Positions 1 to 6,935 of a stretch of DNA of 26,362 nt are shown here, piece by piece. Under the pieces are notes generated by a model. The model did not search any database, was not told where the DNA came from, and was given only the letters and a program-made list of their open reading frames with translations. Positions within the stretch are counted from its first letter, which is position 1. Each line of letters begins with the position of its first letter. The stretch spans positions 1 to 26,362 of the IMG/VR virus record IMGVR_UViG_3300038701_001323. The stretch is one strand, 5' to 3'. This DNA comes from a virus. The translations under genes were made by a program, and so were the position numbers.

Positions 1-180
1 ATTCCGCCCATTGCGCGGAAGCGCTCGCTTTGTACCGATACTGCAATCCGCCAGAAAGGCGCCGCTCGCGCGCATCGGGCTCGGAATGCTTCGGGCTCTG
101 GACTTCTCCGAGAAAAAGCGGAAGCCGCTCAAGTCGGGCGCCGCAATCGCCGAAGAGAAGAGCAGCAACGGAGAAGAGCA

Positions 181-363
181 ATGCAGCTGGAAAGCCTCAA
201 GCGTCGAATCGAAGCCGAAGAGAAGCGGATCGTTTGGCTATGTCGGAGCGAGCGCGCCCGGGCCCGTTGCGCCGATCGGCTGGCGCTGCTAGTCTTAGCG
301 CTTGACTCGCTGCTAGACGACAACGAAGAAGCGGCGCGCGAGTGGATCGCGCTCGCGAACTAG
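181..363 (+). CDS. Small early protein, unknown function (60 aa)
   Basis: This 60-residue charged, probably helical protein begins MQLESLKRRIEAEEKR and has a Leu/Ala-rich centre (LALLVLALDSLL) before an acidic stretch. I do not recognise a family. The start is chosen because the early-gene leader (AACGGAGAAG at 167-176, then AGCA) ends exactly at this ATG. The same frame is open back to base 1, so an N-terminal extension is possible but would ignore the leader. The stop is TAG, and a GC-rich hairpin follows at 375-393. It is the first of a series of small co-directional genes. Its alternating charge would allow a short coiled coil or protein-binding role, but nothing firm can be said. Confidence 0.55.
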   Translation: MQLESLKRRIEAEEKRIVWLCRSERARARCADRLALLVLALDSLLDDNEEAAREWIALAN

Positions 364-374
364 TCGGAGAAAGT

Positions 375-393
375 CGCCGCACGACTCGCGGCG
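375..393 (+). terminator. GC-rich hairpin after first early gene
   Basis: CGCCGC (375-380) pairs with GCGGCG (388-393) around the 7-base loop ACGACTC. There is no T run after it, so it may be an RNA-processing or attenuating hairpin and not an intrinsic terminator. It lies between the stop at 363 and the next leader at 432. Confidence 0.35.
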
Positions 394-445
394 CTAGTGT
401 AGTCTGGAACCGAACCGAAGAAGACCGAAGCAACGGAGAAGCAGA

Positions 446-1231
446 ATGCAGAACGAAGAACAGAGCCCGAGCCGAGCCGACTTGCCGAACGTGTACGATC
501 CGCGCAAGCTCTACGTAGCGCTTTGGAACTTGCCGGGATGCATGCCCGAAGTCGATCCGTTTCGCTCGCTCGAATGGAATGCGGCGCGCGATGCGCTCCG
601 AGAGCAGATCGAAGCCGAAGCCGAATCGGCGAGCGAGACTATGGGCGCCTTCGCGTCCGGCGAGACTCCACACGTCGAAGCCGCTTCGCTGCTCGCCGAG
701 TGCGAAGCGGCGCTCCGAGCGATCGAGTCGGAAGCAGTCTTCGGCGAGCCGTTCGCGCTGCAAGTCGGCGCCTACGTCTATTCCGTCGGCATCGACTCGC
801 CCGACGACGACGACGACGAAGACCGGCGCGCGGCGCTCGGCGCGCTGCTAGAAGTCGACTTGTGCGACGTCGAAGAAGCCGACTTCGGCGTGAACACGTT
901 CGCCGCTGGCGGCTTGGGAGAGTTTCTCATCTTGACGGACGAAGAAGCCGACGAAGCGGCGAGCGAAGCAATCGAGCGCGACTTGTGGGCTTTCCAGCCC
1001 GACTTCCTGGAACACTATATGCCAAGCGGAGTCGACGCGAGCGTGTTGCAGGCAATCGCCGAAGCGAAGTACGAAGACGCAAGCGAGGCTTTCGCGTCGA
1101 TGCTCGGAGTCGACGGAGTCGAAGCAGTCAAGCGCGACGCTATCGCGTACGATGGACGCGGACACTTCCTCGCGCAATACGACTTCGAAGAGCGCGAAAG
1201 CGGCGACTTCTTCGCGTATCGCGTGAACTAG
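446..1231 (+). CDS. Acidic early protein, unknown function (261 aa)
   Basis: The protein is strongly acidic, with many Asp/Glu and a run of five Asp followed by Glu-Asp (PDDDDDED) near residues 115-122. It has no signal peptide or membrane segment. The C-terminal end (DGRGHFLAQYDFEERES, then FFAYRVN) resembles the C-terminal ends of conserved hypothetical phage and plasmid proteins that I recall, but I cannot attach a function. The start at 446 follows the repeated leader (CAACGGAGAA then GCAGA). A perfect 11-bp hairpin follows the stop. A very acidic early phage protein could be a DNA mimic that blocks restriction or nucleases, but no diagnostic motif is visible and this is speculation from composition. 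Confidence 0.7.
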   Translation: MQNEEQSPSRADLPNVYDPRKLYVALWNLPGCMPEVDPFRSLEWNAARDALREQIEAEAESASETMGAFASGETPHVEAASLLAECEAALRAIESEAVFGEPFALQVGAYVYSVGIDSPDDDDDEDRRAALGALLEVDLCDVEEADFGVNTFAAGGLGEFLILTDEEADEAASEAIERDLWAFQPDFLEHYMPSGVDASVLQAIAEAKYEDASEAFASMLGVDGVEAVKRDAIAYDGRGHFLAQYDFEERESGDFFAYRVN

Positions 1232-1241
1232 TCGAGTAGAC

Positions 1242-1269
1242 TCCGCTCGGGCATCGGAGCCCGAGCGGA
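1242..1269 (+). terminator. Perfect 11-bp intergenic hairpin
   Basis: TCCGCTCGGGC (1242-1252) pairs perfectly with GCCCGAGCGGA (1259-1269) around the loop ATCGGA. No T run follows. It is preceded by GTAGACT, also seen before the hairpin at 4285. Probably a transcript-ending or RNA-stabilising structure. Confidence 0.5.
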
Positions 1270-1300
1270 CAGACCCCACGAAGAGCAACGGAGAAGAGCG

Positions 1301-2524
1301 ATGCAGAGCAACGAAGAGCAGAGCAGCGAGCACGAAGAGCGGACTACACTCCGGGCGCTTATCGACGGCGCGCAGATCGGAGAAGTCGACTTCTACGAAA
1401 TCGGACGATACCGAAACGGAATCGACGGAATCGAACACGGAGACTGGATCGGTTACGGCGATGCGGAAGCAGCGCGCCCGATCGAGCGCGCGAACGCTAT
1501 CGGCTCGACTTGGCTATGCGGAAGCGACTACGTCGGCGGCTCCGTAGTCCGAAGCAACCTACAAGCGATGCGCGCCATACTAGACGAAATCGCCGAAGAG
1601 CACGAAGCCGAAGCGCCATACGTGAACGCGAGCGGAGGATACGGTACAGACGCAGTTTTCTTTTTGCTAGACGTAGAGGCGCCCGAGTCGATGCTAGCGC
1701 CAATCGTCGAAGCGCTGCAAGCGCTCGAATCCTATCCCGTCTTAGACGAAGACTCGCTCGCCGAAATCGAGTGCGAGGAAGTAAGCGATTCGTGGGAATC
1801 GTACGCTTGCAGCGACTTCGCGAGCGCGCTTCAGGAGCGCATCGGCTCCGATTTCGTCGAAGTCGAAGCCGACTCGGATGCACTCTTCGGCCTGTTCAAC
1901 GAATGCAGCGGCACAATCGAGCACGAAGAAAGCGGCGCCTGGATTGACGTCGAAGGCGCCGCGACGTACGTTAGCGCGCCGCTGCTCTTCGCGCTCGGGT
2001 TCGCCAGAATCGACGGAGAGCAGGCGCTAGACGCTTGCGCCCGGCCCAACGAAGAAGACGCGAACGAAGCGCGCCGCGTTCTGCGCATCGCCGGAATCGG
2101 GCGAGCGATGAAAGCGATAAGCGGCGCGCTCGCTGCAAGCGCAGAGCGCGCGCTGCTCTGGAAGAAGAAGAAAGCGCTAGGCGAGGAAGCGAACGGCAAG
2201 CCGCTAGGCTACGGCTTGAGCGGCTCCGCGCTGAAACTCACTCGCTTGCACGCAAAGGAAATCGCTCGGCAAGCGATGCTCGGCATGGAAGTCGATGCCG
2301 GAGACTTGAGCGCGCCGCTAGCGCTCGACTCTTTCGATTCCGCTCCGATCCGCTCGGCCCGAATCACCGTTTCGGTATCGTCTAGCGATAAGCGAAACGG
2401 CGAAGCGCGATACGAAACGCGGAGCGCTACCGTCGACTTCGATCCGCTCGCCGCTTACAACGAAAGCATAAGCCGCGCCGACTTCGACTCGCTCTTTCTC
2501 GCGCTTGACGGGGCCAAGCAGTGA
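1301..2524 (+). CDS. Conserved-type early protein, unknown function (407 aa)
   Basis: The largest early protein. It is acidic in the first two thirds, with a lysine/arginine-rich segment near residues 270-320 (WKKKKALGEEANGK). The segment YPVLDEDSLAEIECEE near residues 145-160 resembles a motif I recall from uncharacterised phage and plasmid proteins, where it often reads YPVLDEDDxS. No catalytic motif, signal peptide or membrane helix is seen. The start at 1301 follows a full leader copy (AGCAACGGAGAAGAGCG). Its stop TGA overlaps the GTG start of the next gene, so the two are probably translationally coupled. Function unknown. Confidence 0.7.
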   Translation: MQSNEEQSSEHEERTTLRALIDGAQIGEVDFYEIGRYRNGIDGIEHGDWIGYGDAEAARPIERANAIGSTWLCGSDYVGGSVVRSNLQAMRAILDEIAEEHEAEAPYVNASGGYGTDAVFFLLDVEAPESMLAPIVEALQALESYPVLDEDSLAEIECEEVSDSWESYACSDFASALQERIGSDFVEVEADSDALFGLFNECSGTIEHEESGAWIDVEGAATYVSAPLLFALGFARIDGEQALDACARPNEEDANEARRVLRIAGIGRAMKAISGALAASAERALLWKKKKALGEEANGKPLGYGLSGSALKLTRLHAKEIARQAMLGMEVDAGDLSAPLALDSFDSAPIRSARITVSVSSSDKRNGEARYETRSATVDFDPLAAYNESISRADFDSLFLALDGAKQ

Positions 2525-2733
2525 ACGGCTTCGCTTGGCTCGCGCTGCTCGCTCTGCTCGCGTACTCGATCGGAGCCGCTCGGGGTCGCAAGCGCGGCGA
2601 AGCGCCGCGCCGATCGACTCGCAAGCGAACGGCCCGAATCGGCGGCTTGGCTGGCTATCCCGTTCGCCGCGCTCGGCGCCGCGCTCGGCGCCGCTGCATC
2701 GGTTCCTACGGCTTGCGCTGGCGGCTCCGCTAG
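2521..2733 (+). CDS. Putative small membrane protein with basic tail (70 aa)
   Basis: The frame starts at GTG 2521 and overlaps the upstream stop by 4 bases (GTGA). Residues 3-20 (GFAWLALLALLAYSIGAA) form one hydrophobic helix that could be a membrane anchor. The remainder is very rich in Arg, with three adjacent Arg-rich repeats (RRARRRARRR). No repeated leader is present, so expression would depend on coupling to the 1301-2524 gene. The Arg richness partly reflects GC-rich sequence and could mean the frame is not real. If it is real, the small anchor with a basic tail could bind membrane lipid or nucleic acid. No family recognised. Confidence 0.4.
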   Translation: MNGFAWLALLALLAYSIGAARGRKRGEAPRRSTRKRTARIGGLAGYPVRRARRRARRRCIGSYGLRWRLR

Positions 2734-2760
2734 GCGGCTCGCGGAAAGTCTGAAAGAAAG

Positions 2761-2789
2761 TCGGCGCTCGGCTCAAGTCCGAGCGCCGA
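2761..2789 (+). terminator. Perfect 11-bp intergenic hairpin
   Basis: TCGGCGCTCGG (2761-2771) pairs perfectly with CCGAGCGCCGA (2779-2789) around CTCAAGT, followed by CTTCCG. The loop and 3' arm (CTCAAGTCCGAGCGCC) closely match the hairpin at 4285-4306, so the two are homologous modules. Confidence 0.5.
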
Positions 2790-2830
2790 CTTCCGAAGAG
2801 AGGAGCAGACCCGAGCAGCGGAGCATCAAG

Positions 2831-3586
2831 ATGGAACGGAACGAAATCGAGACTACGTTCGCCGAAGCGCTGGCCGAAGCGCGCGCCGCTTTCCCGTCTT
2901 CGATGCTGCTCCGACTCGCTCGGCTCAAGTTGAATCAGCGCTTTACGCGATGCCTAGGCCGAGCGACGTTCGGCGCTGGCGCGCGGCGCGGACTAGTCGA
3001 GCTAAGCGCGAGCGCTTTCCTGCATTCCGATGCAGACCCCGAAGAGTGCGACGATACGATTCGGCACGAACTCGCGCACCTAGTCGCGTTCGAACTCTAC
3101 GCCGATAGGGGACACGGAGACGGATTCAAGCGCGCCGCTCGCGCGCTCGGCGCTCGCCCGAAGTCTCGGGCGCCGCGCGGATCCTTTCAGTATCTCGCGA
3201 CGAAGCAGCGCCGGACTTGGCGCCGCTTGACTTGCTCGGAGTGCGGCCGACTCTGGGCCGTTTCCGCAGTCACGCTCGGCAAGGCTAACTCGCTCGGCCG
3301 CGCTTTCTCTTGCGAGTGCGGAAGCCGCGCGGCGCTTGTGGAAGATGCGGAGCGCTTGACGAAGGGCGAACTAGGCGCCGAGATTGCAGAGCAGAAAGCA
3401 GAGCGCGAGCGGACGCGAGCGCTTGCCGAGTCGGATGCCGCTACGGAAGCATGGGTGCAGAATCCGACCCCGTTCCGATTGCAGCGCGCCGAGCGCTTCG
3501 AAGCGCTGGCGCTGAAAGCAGACGAAGCGCTTTGCGCGGCTCGCGAGCGGCTCCAGAAAGAAAAAGCGAAAGCGGCTCAAGCGTAG
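2831..3586 (+). CDS. SprT-like zinc metalloprotease-family protein
   Basis: This 251-residue protein has the zinc-protease signature HELAH at residues 79-83, preceded by DDTIRHE and followed by a third candidate ligand in GHGDGF (His95), the arrangement seen in SprT/Spartan-type proteins. A zinc-ribbon-like pair follows: Cys135-x2-Cys138 and Cys161-x-Cys163. Residues from about 175 on are charged and alanine-rich, probably coiled coil. Family knowledge: SprT-like proteins bind DNA, and the eukaryotic member Spartan degrades DNA-crosslinked proteins; roles in phages are poorly defined. The leader before ATG 2831 is diverged (AGCGGAG then CATCAAG) but supplies a Shine-Dalgarno sequence. It lies after the hairpin at 2761-2789, so it may head its own transcript segment. 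It is the only early gene here with a confident family. Confidence 0.85.
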   Translation: MERNEIETTFAEALAEARAAFPSSMLLRLARLKLNQRFTRCLGRATFGAGARRGLVELSASAFLHSDADPEECDDTIRHELAHLVAFELYADRGHGDGFKRAARALGARPKSRAPRGSFQYLATKQRRTWRRLTCSECGRLWAVSAVTLGKANSLGRAFSCECGSRAALVEDAERLTKGELGAEIAEQKAERERTRALAESDAATEAWVQNPTPFRLQRAERFEALALKADEALCAARERLQKEKAKAAQA

Positions 3587-3635
3587 GGCGCCGCAGTCCG
3601 ATATACTTAGCAGACCCAAGCAACGGAGAAGAGCG

Positions 3636-3920
3636 ATGCTGAGCACGGAAAAGACGCTAGACAAGATCGACTCGATTCGCGCGGAAGCCATCAAGGCCGA
3701 GACTGCGGCGAGCATCGCCGCGAGCGCGGAGCCCAAGGAAGCCAGAACGCTTGCGACGCGCGCCCGTTGGGCCGCAGACGAAGCCGAGCGGCTCCGCAAC
3801 GTACTTCGCCGCGAGCCGACGGAAGCAGCGCTCGGAGCGCTGGCCGACGACTACGTGACGCGAGCGCGGAGCGCCGCGATCCGCGCCGACGAAGCCGCAA
3901 GCAACGGGGCCGGGCGATGA
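3636..3920 (+). CDS. Small helical early protein, unknown (94 aa)
   Basis: A 94-residue Ala/Glu/Arg-rich protein, predicted helical throughout, beginning MLSTEKTLDKIDSIRAE. No conserved motif is recognised. Start 3636 follows a full leader (CAACGGAGAAGAGCG) and uses the shared CTG AGC second and third codons. Upstream, TATACT at 3602-3607 could be a -10 box, but no clear -35 is visible. Its final codons contain a degenerate leader copy that serves the next gene, and the two genes overlap by 4 bases (ATGA). Confidence 0.65.
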   Translation: MLSTEKTLDKIDSIRAEAIKAETAASIAASAEPKEARTLATRARWAADEAERLRNVLRREPTEAALGALADDYVTRARSAAIRADEAASNGAGR

Positions 3921-4264
3921 ATCAGCACGAGTACAAGAGCGCCGAGCAGCGCATTCGCGAAATGAGAGTGTCGCTCGCCGAGCAAGCGATAGCTTTCCAG
4001 ACCGAAGCGCTGGAAATCCTCGCGACGAATCCCGTTCGCTCGTTGATGCTCGCCGAGCGCGCTATGGCGCTGCAATGCTTCGGTGCGGAGTCTTTCGGGC
4101 CGACATTCGAAGCGAGCAACGGAATGCCGAGCGCGGCGATTCTATGCGCTCTGGAAGCAACGGAGCAGATTCGCGAGCGAGCGCGAGCCGAAGAGCGAGC
4201 GCTGCTCCGCGAGCGTCGCGCGCTGCGCAAGATGCGGCGAGTCGCAAGCAAGCGCCGCGCTTGA
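3917..4264 (+). CDS. Small helical early protein, unknown (115 aa)
   Basis: The frame is open further upstream, but ATG 3917 is preferred: it overlaps the previous stop as ATGA and lies at the end of AGCAACGGGGCCGGGCG, a degenerate early leader with correct spacing. The product begins MNQHEYKSAEQRIREMRVSL, is probably all helical, and has a basic C-terminal tail (RERRALRKMRRVASKRRA) that could contact nucleic acid. The family is not recognised. A hairpin with loop TCAA follows the stop. Confidence 0.65.
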   Translation: MNQHEYKSAEQRIREMRVSLAEQAIAFQTEALEILATNPVRSLMLAERAMALQCFGAESFGPTFEASNGMPSAAILCALEATEQIRERARAEERALLRERRALRKMRRVASKRRA

Positions 4265-4284
4265 GCGCGGAGCAGAGTAGACTT

Positions 4285-4306
4285 CGCTCGGGCTCAAGTC
4301 CGGGCG
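4285..4306 (+). terminator. Intergenic hairpin with TCAA loop
   Basis: CGCTCGGGC (4285-4293) pairs with GTCCGGGCG (4298-4306), 9 bp with two G-U wobbles, around TCAA. It shares GTAGACTYCGCTCGGGC with the 1242 hairpin region and CTCAAGTCCGRGCGCC with the 2761 hairpin, so it looks like a chimera of the other two modules. No T run follows. Confidence 0.4.
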
Positions 4307-4354
4307 CCTGCAAGCCGAAGAGAAGAGCGAACCCAAGAGCAACGGAGAAGAGCA

Positions 4355-4567
4355 ATGCTGAGCAGAGAAGAGCGAGCGGAAATCGAGAGAATGGCGATTC
4401 GCCTAGATGCGCTGGCGAGCGAAGTCGAATCGGGCGTCGAAGACGCTTGCGCCGACTCCGAGCGCTTCGCCGAGTCGGAGCGCGCCGAGCGCTGGCAATC
4501 GTTCGCCGATGCGCTCAGAGAAGCAGCGAGCGCGCTCGAACTCGCCGAGCCGCCCGACGAAGACTAG
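4355..4567 (+). CDS. Small acidic helical early protein (70 aa)
   Basis: A 70-residue acidic protein beginning MLSREERAEIERMAIRLDAL, probably two helices with a coiled-coil tendency, ending in PPDED. Start 4355 follows a full leader (AGCAACGGAGAAGAGCA) and carries the shared CTG AGC codons. The stop TAG is followed at once by the AGCCCG-AGCAG-hairpin cassette. No recognised family. Confidence 0.6.
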   Translation: MLSREERAEIERMAIRLDALASEVESGVEDACADSERFAESERAERWQSFADALREAASALELAEPPDED

Positions 4568-4596
4568 AGCCCGAGCAGAGCCGCTTTCGAGCGGCT
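4568..4596 (+). terminator. AGCCCG-AGCAG-hairpin cassette, single-copy form
   Basis: AGCCCG (4568-4573) and AGCAG (4574-4578) lead into AGCCGCT (4579-4585), loop TTCG, and AGCGGCT (4590-4596), then TTGCTTGCG. A 7-bp stem with a TTCG tetraloop is a plausible terminator or RNA-end stabiliser. The same cassette recurs expanded at 5851-5924. Confidence 0.55.
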
Positions 4597-4634
4597 TGCT
4601 TGCGTAGAAGAGCAGACCCAAACGGAGAAGAGCG

Positions 4635-4922
4635 ATGCTGAGCAACAAAGCGATGCGGCGAGTGCGACTCGGCGCGATCCGAGGAAGAATCGAAGCGATA
4701 GAAGCGAGCGCGAATCGAGCGTCTGTCACGATAGGCGAAGCGCTCGGGCGCTATGCGAACGCTCGCGGCGCTGGCGATGCAGCCGATGCGCTCGCCGAGT
4801 GTCTCGACAACGAAGAGCAGCGCCAGGAAGCGCAATCGCTCGCGTTCCGCGCCTGGGACGAAGCCCGAGAGTTGAATGCAGCGCTTTGGGCGCTGCTCGC
4901 CGCGAACGGAATCACGTACTAG
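4635..4922 (+). CDS. Small helical early protein, unknown (95 aa)
   Basis: A 95-residue protein beginning MLSNKAMRRVRLGAIRGRIE, basic at the N-terminus and helical and Ala-rich after it. No motif recognised. Start 4635 follows the leader (AACGGAGAAGAGCG) and has the CTG AGC codons. The next leader begins directly at its stop, with only 15 bases between the two genes, so they are probably one operon. Confidence 0.65.
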   Translation: MLSNKAMRRVRLGAIRGRIEAIEASANRASVTIGEALGRYANARGAGDAADALAECLDNEEQRQEAQSLAFRAWDEARELNAALWALLAANGITY

Positions 4923-4937
4923 GAACGGAGAAGACCG

Positions 4938-5468
4938 ATGCTGAGCAGAGAAGACAAGCCGACGATTCTGGCGACGTACGAAATCCAAGCGAGCGACGTA
5001 GGCAAGGCGACGATTCGCTTGCACTACGGCGGCTCCGAGCGCTCGCATTCCGTAGCGTCTTGCTTGGGCCGGATCATGCGGCAAGACGTCGGGCGCCGCT
5101 TGACGTTGCTACGATTCGCGAACGGTGCCGAAGTCCTGCAAGCCGAGAATGCCGAGCAGCGAACGAAGCGCGAAGAGCGCGAAGAGCGGCTCGCCGAAGC
5201 GCTGCTCCGCGCTCGGCTGGCAATGGCGAAGAGCAAGAGCGCCCGAAGCGACTCGATCGGGCGAGTCGAATGCAGCGAGCCCGAAGCGCTGGCGATGCTC
5301 GACTTGCTTCGCACCGATCCGGAGTGCGACGAAACGCGGAGTCACGATATGGGGCTCGGATCGCGGATCCTAGACGCATGGGGCGGAGAAGACGGAACGC
5401 GAAAGCCGTTCTGGCGGCTCTGGCTTGTCTACGAAGCCGAAGAGCAGAGCAACGGAGAAGAGCGATGA
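4938..5468 (+). CDS. Early protein, unknown function (176 aa)
   Basis: The N-terminal 60 residues look like a small beta domain (ATYEIQASDVGKATIRLHYG), followed by a charged helix near residues 72-100 (EQRTKREEREERLAEALL) and a C-terminal mixed region ending WRLWLVYEAEE. No family recognised. The start at 4938 follows leader AACGGAGAAGACCG and has CTG AGC codons. The last codons, translated SNGEER, are the leader of the next gene read in this frame, and the stop overlaps the next ATG (ATGA), so coding and regulatory sequence are merged. Confidence 0.65.
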   Translation: MLSREDKPTILATYEIQASDVGKATIRLHYGGSERSHSVASCLGRIMRQDVGRRLTLLRFANGAEVLQAENAEQRTKREEREERLAEALLRARLAMAKSKSARSDSIGRVECSEPEALAMLDLLRTDPECDETRSHDMGLGSRILDAWGGEDGTRKPFWRLWLVYEAEEQSNGEER

Positions 5469-5845
5469 TGAGCAACGAAGAAGAGAAGAAGCGACTCGCC
5501 GAAGCGATTCGAGCGCTGAGCGGCGAACGGCGAACGGCGATTGCCGAGCGCATCGAGAGCGGCGAGTTTGACTTCGGGGCCTTCTCCGACTTCTATCCCG
5601 ATGCGTATCCGGGCGAAGGGCACGAAGAGAAGCGCATCGCTTGGGGCGCCGATGCGATGCATTTCGACGCGATGCTCGGATACATCGCGAGCGAACTACG
5701 CGACTTCGAGCCGATATGCTCGCCCGAGTACATCATCGAGTGTCTCGACTCGGCTTGCCGCACGGAAGCGACTTGGGGCGATGCGCCGACTTCGGAGCGA
5801 CTCGCCGAAGCGCTGCTCGCCGATCCGGCAAGCGACTTGACCTAG
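5465..5845 (+). CDS. Acidic early protein, unknown function (126 aa)
   Basis: Start 5465 follows a full leader (AGCAACGGAGAAGAGCG) and overlaps the previous stop by 4 bases. A second ATG lies 3 bases on. The product begins MMSNEEEKKRLAEAIRAL and has an aromatic/acidic centre (FDFGAFSDFYPDAYPGEG). It is acidic overall, with no membrane segment or known motif. It is the last gene of the early series. The stop is followed by the expanded microsatellite-hairpin at 5851-5924 and then about 1.4 kb without convincing genes. Confidence 0.65.
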   Translation: MMSNEEEKKRLAEAIRALSGERRTAIAERIESGEFDFGAFSDFYPDAYPGEGHEEKRIAWGADAMHFDAMLGYIASELRDFEPICSPEYIIECLDSACRTEATWGDAPTSERLAEALLADPASDLT

Positions 5846-5848
5846 CAG

Positions 5849-5924
<76 letters not shown>

Positions 5925-6374
5925 GCTTCACGTACTGGCCGGACTTGGGCTCTAGCTCGACTCGATTCCTCGCTCGGAGTCGGCTTTCGCTCTGGAGCGC
6001 GTAGAATCGCTTGTGCTGCGCTCCGGCGGCTTGGGGTCCTAGGACACTAGGCTAGGCGACGAAGTCGATTCTAGGGGCATCCTCGCCAGCGCAGAGCGGC
6101 GAACGGCGCTCGCGGAGCGGCGCTAGGGCGATGCAGGCTAGTCTCTTGGGCGCTCTGCTATGGGCGAGCAGCGAGCGACGTGCGACGCTTGAGGCGCTGC
6201 TATGGGCGGATGACGGACGGCGAGCGATGCAGCGGCGAGCGGCGATTGGGGATTGACGAAAAAAGAGAAATAAAAAGAAAAAAGATGGAACCTTTTGGGG
6301 GAGTGATGCGTAGCGAACGGGGAGCGCCAGCCGCGCCTCCGTAGAGACGGCCTTTCGTCGCCGTTTGAATGGAG
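5925..6374. other. Non-coding stretch, with A-rich patch at 6245-6285
   Basis: No convincing gene is seen. Open frames on the minus strand here have unnatural low-complexity translations. Sequence is GC-rich and repetitive (GCGAGC, GCGGCGA words) up to about 6240. It is then interrupted by an A-rich, almost C-free patch (6249-6282, AAAAAAGAGAAATAAAAAG) that could ease melting or mark a transcription boundary. Confidence 0.5.
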
Positions 6375-6663
6375 TGTGCGATTCCGCACAATGGCGGAAC
6401 TCCCCTTGCCAAGGCGACCTTCGGCGCACGGCGCTCGCCGCTCCCCCCATCCGCCCCTTGCTATGGCCGCTTCGGCCCACGTCGCACGGCGAACGTAGTG
6501 TGCGATTCCGCACAGTGCCGAGCGCTGGCCGGTGTCGGGGATCCGACAGTGTGCGATGCCGCACGGTGTCGGGCGTCCGACGTTCGGCGTTTGTTGGGTG
6601 TCGGGTGGCCGACAGTGCGATGGCGTCGGGTGTCGGGGATCCGACAGTGTGCGGAAGCGCACA
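6375..6663. repeat. Array of eight short tetraloop hairpins in two families
   Basis: Family A, stem TGTGCG/CGCACA with 4-base loop: 6375-6390 (ATTC), 6499-6514 (ATTC), 6551-6564 (5 bp, ATGC), 6648-6663 (GAAG). Family B, stem TGTCGG/CCGACA: 6533-6548 (GGAT), 6568-6581 (5 bp, GCGT), 6599-6614 (GTGG), 6631-6646 (GGAT). From 6533 on they are tightly packed and roughly alternating, with a decayed A-like unit near 6615-6626. Stems are conserved while loops vary, which argues for a structure or dyad-binding site. TTCCGC (6382-6387) can alternatively pair with GCGGAA (6394-6399). Confidence 0.85.
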
Positions 6664-6935
6664 GCCTCGCAAGTCGCGTGCCGAAAAACGTGTACGGGGT
6701 GCCCCATTCCTGTAAACGTGCGTAGGGGCCTGTAGGTAGCTAGTCAAATCTGGGCATTTTCGAACCTGTTACGTTTCCGAAACACTACCCAGAGGTGGCA
6801 CTTCCTGCGTCGAGACCCAAGAGGGGGGCAGCGACTTCTAAGCGGGCAGGGGCCTCGACAGGCTTGGTGACAGCAATGCAGCACATGGTCATCCCTATGC
6901 AGGGTAGGATGAGCCCAGAGCCCAGGAGAGGCGTC

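Larger units (their letters stand above)
161..5467 (+). repeat. Repeated translation leader before early genes (about 9 dispersed copies)
   Basis: Nearly the same purine-rich leader precedes most early start codons. Core AACGGAGAAG copies begin at 167, 432, 1287, 3622, 4341, 4621, 4924 and 5451, each followed by 4-5 bases (usually AGCG or AGCA) and ATG. A degenerate copy, AACGGGGCCGGGCG, lies at 3903-3916. GGAG sits about 7-8 bases from the start codon, an ideal Shine-Dalgarno distance. An upstream element GCAGACCC(A)AG recurs before the copies at 1287, 3622 and 4621 (with variants). Five genes continue with CTG AGC or ATG AGC after the start, so homology runs into the coding sequence. The leader is absent before 2521 and strongly diverged before 2831. 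Its recurrence suggests duplication or recombination between gene-start cassettes, or coordinated translation; that part is inference. Confidence 0.85.

Noticed and set aside
1-180. Open frames reaching the left edge (possible 3' end of an upstream gene, or N-terminal extension of the 181 gene)
   Set aside because: All three forward frames are open here and none has clearly better codon use. The leader at 161-180 marks 181 as the start, so I could not assign this stretch.
3602-3607. TATACT as a sigma-70 -10 box before the 3636 gene
   Set aside because: No acceptable -35 hexamer at the right distance; similar TAGACT words near 1237 and 4278 are part of the hairpin modules instead.
6375-6663. 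CRISPR-like array
   Set aside because: Units are short hairpins with no regular spacers of constant length and no associated cas genes.
6052-6747. Long minus-strand frame of 231 codons
   Set aside because: Its translation is Arg/Ser/Pro-rich low complexity created by the GC-rich hairpin array, without motifs or a ribosome-binding site; frames on the plus strand over the array look equally artificial.
6750-6790. Minus-strand GGTTCGAAA resembling a tRNA T loop
   Set aside because: The flanking bases do not form the 5-bp T stem and no acceptor or anticodon arms fit.
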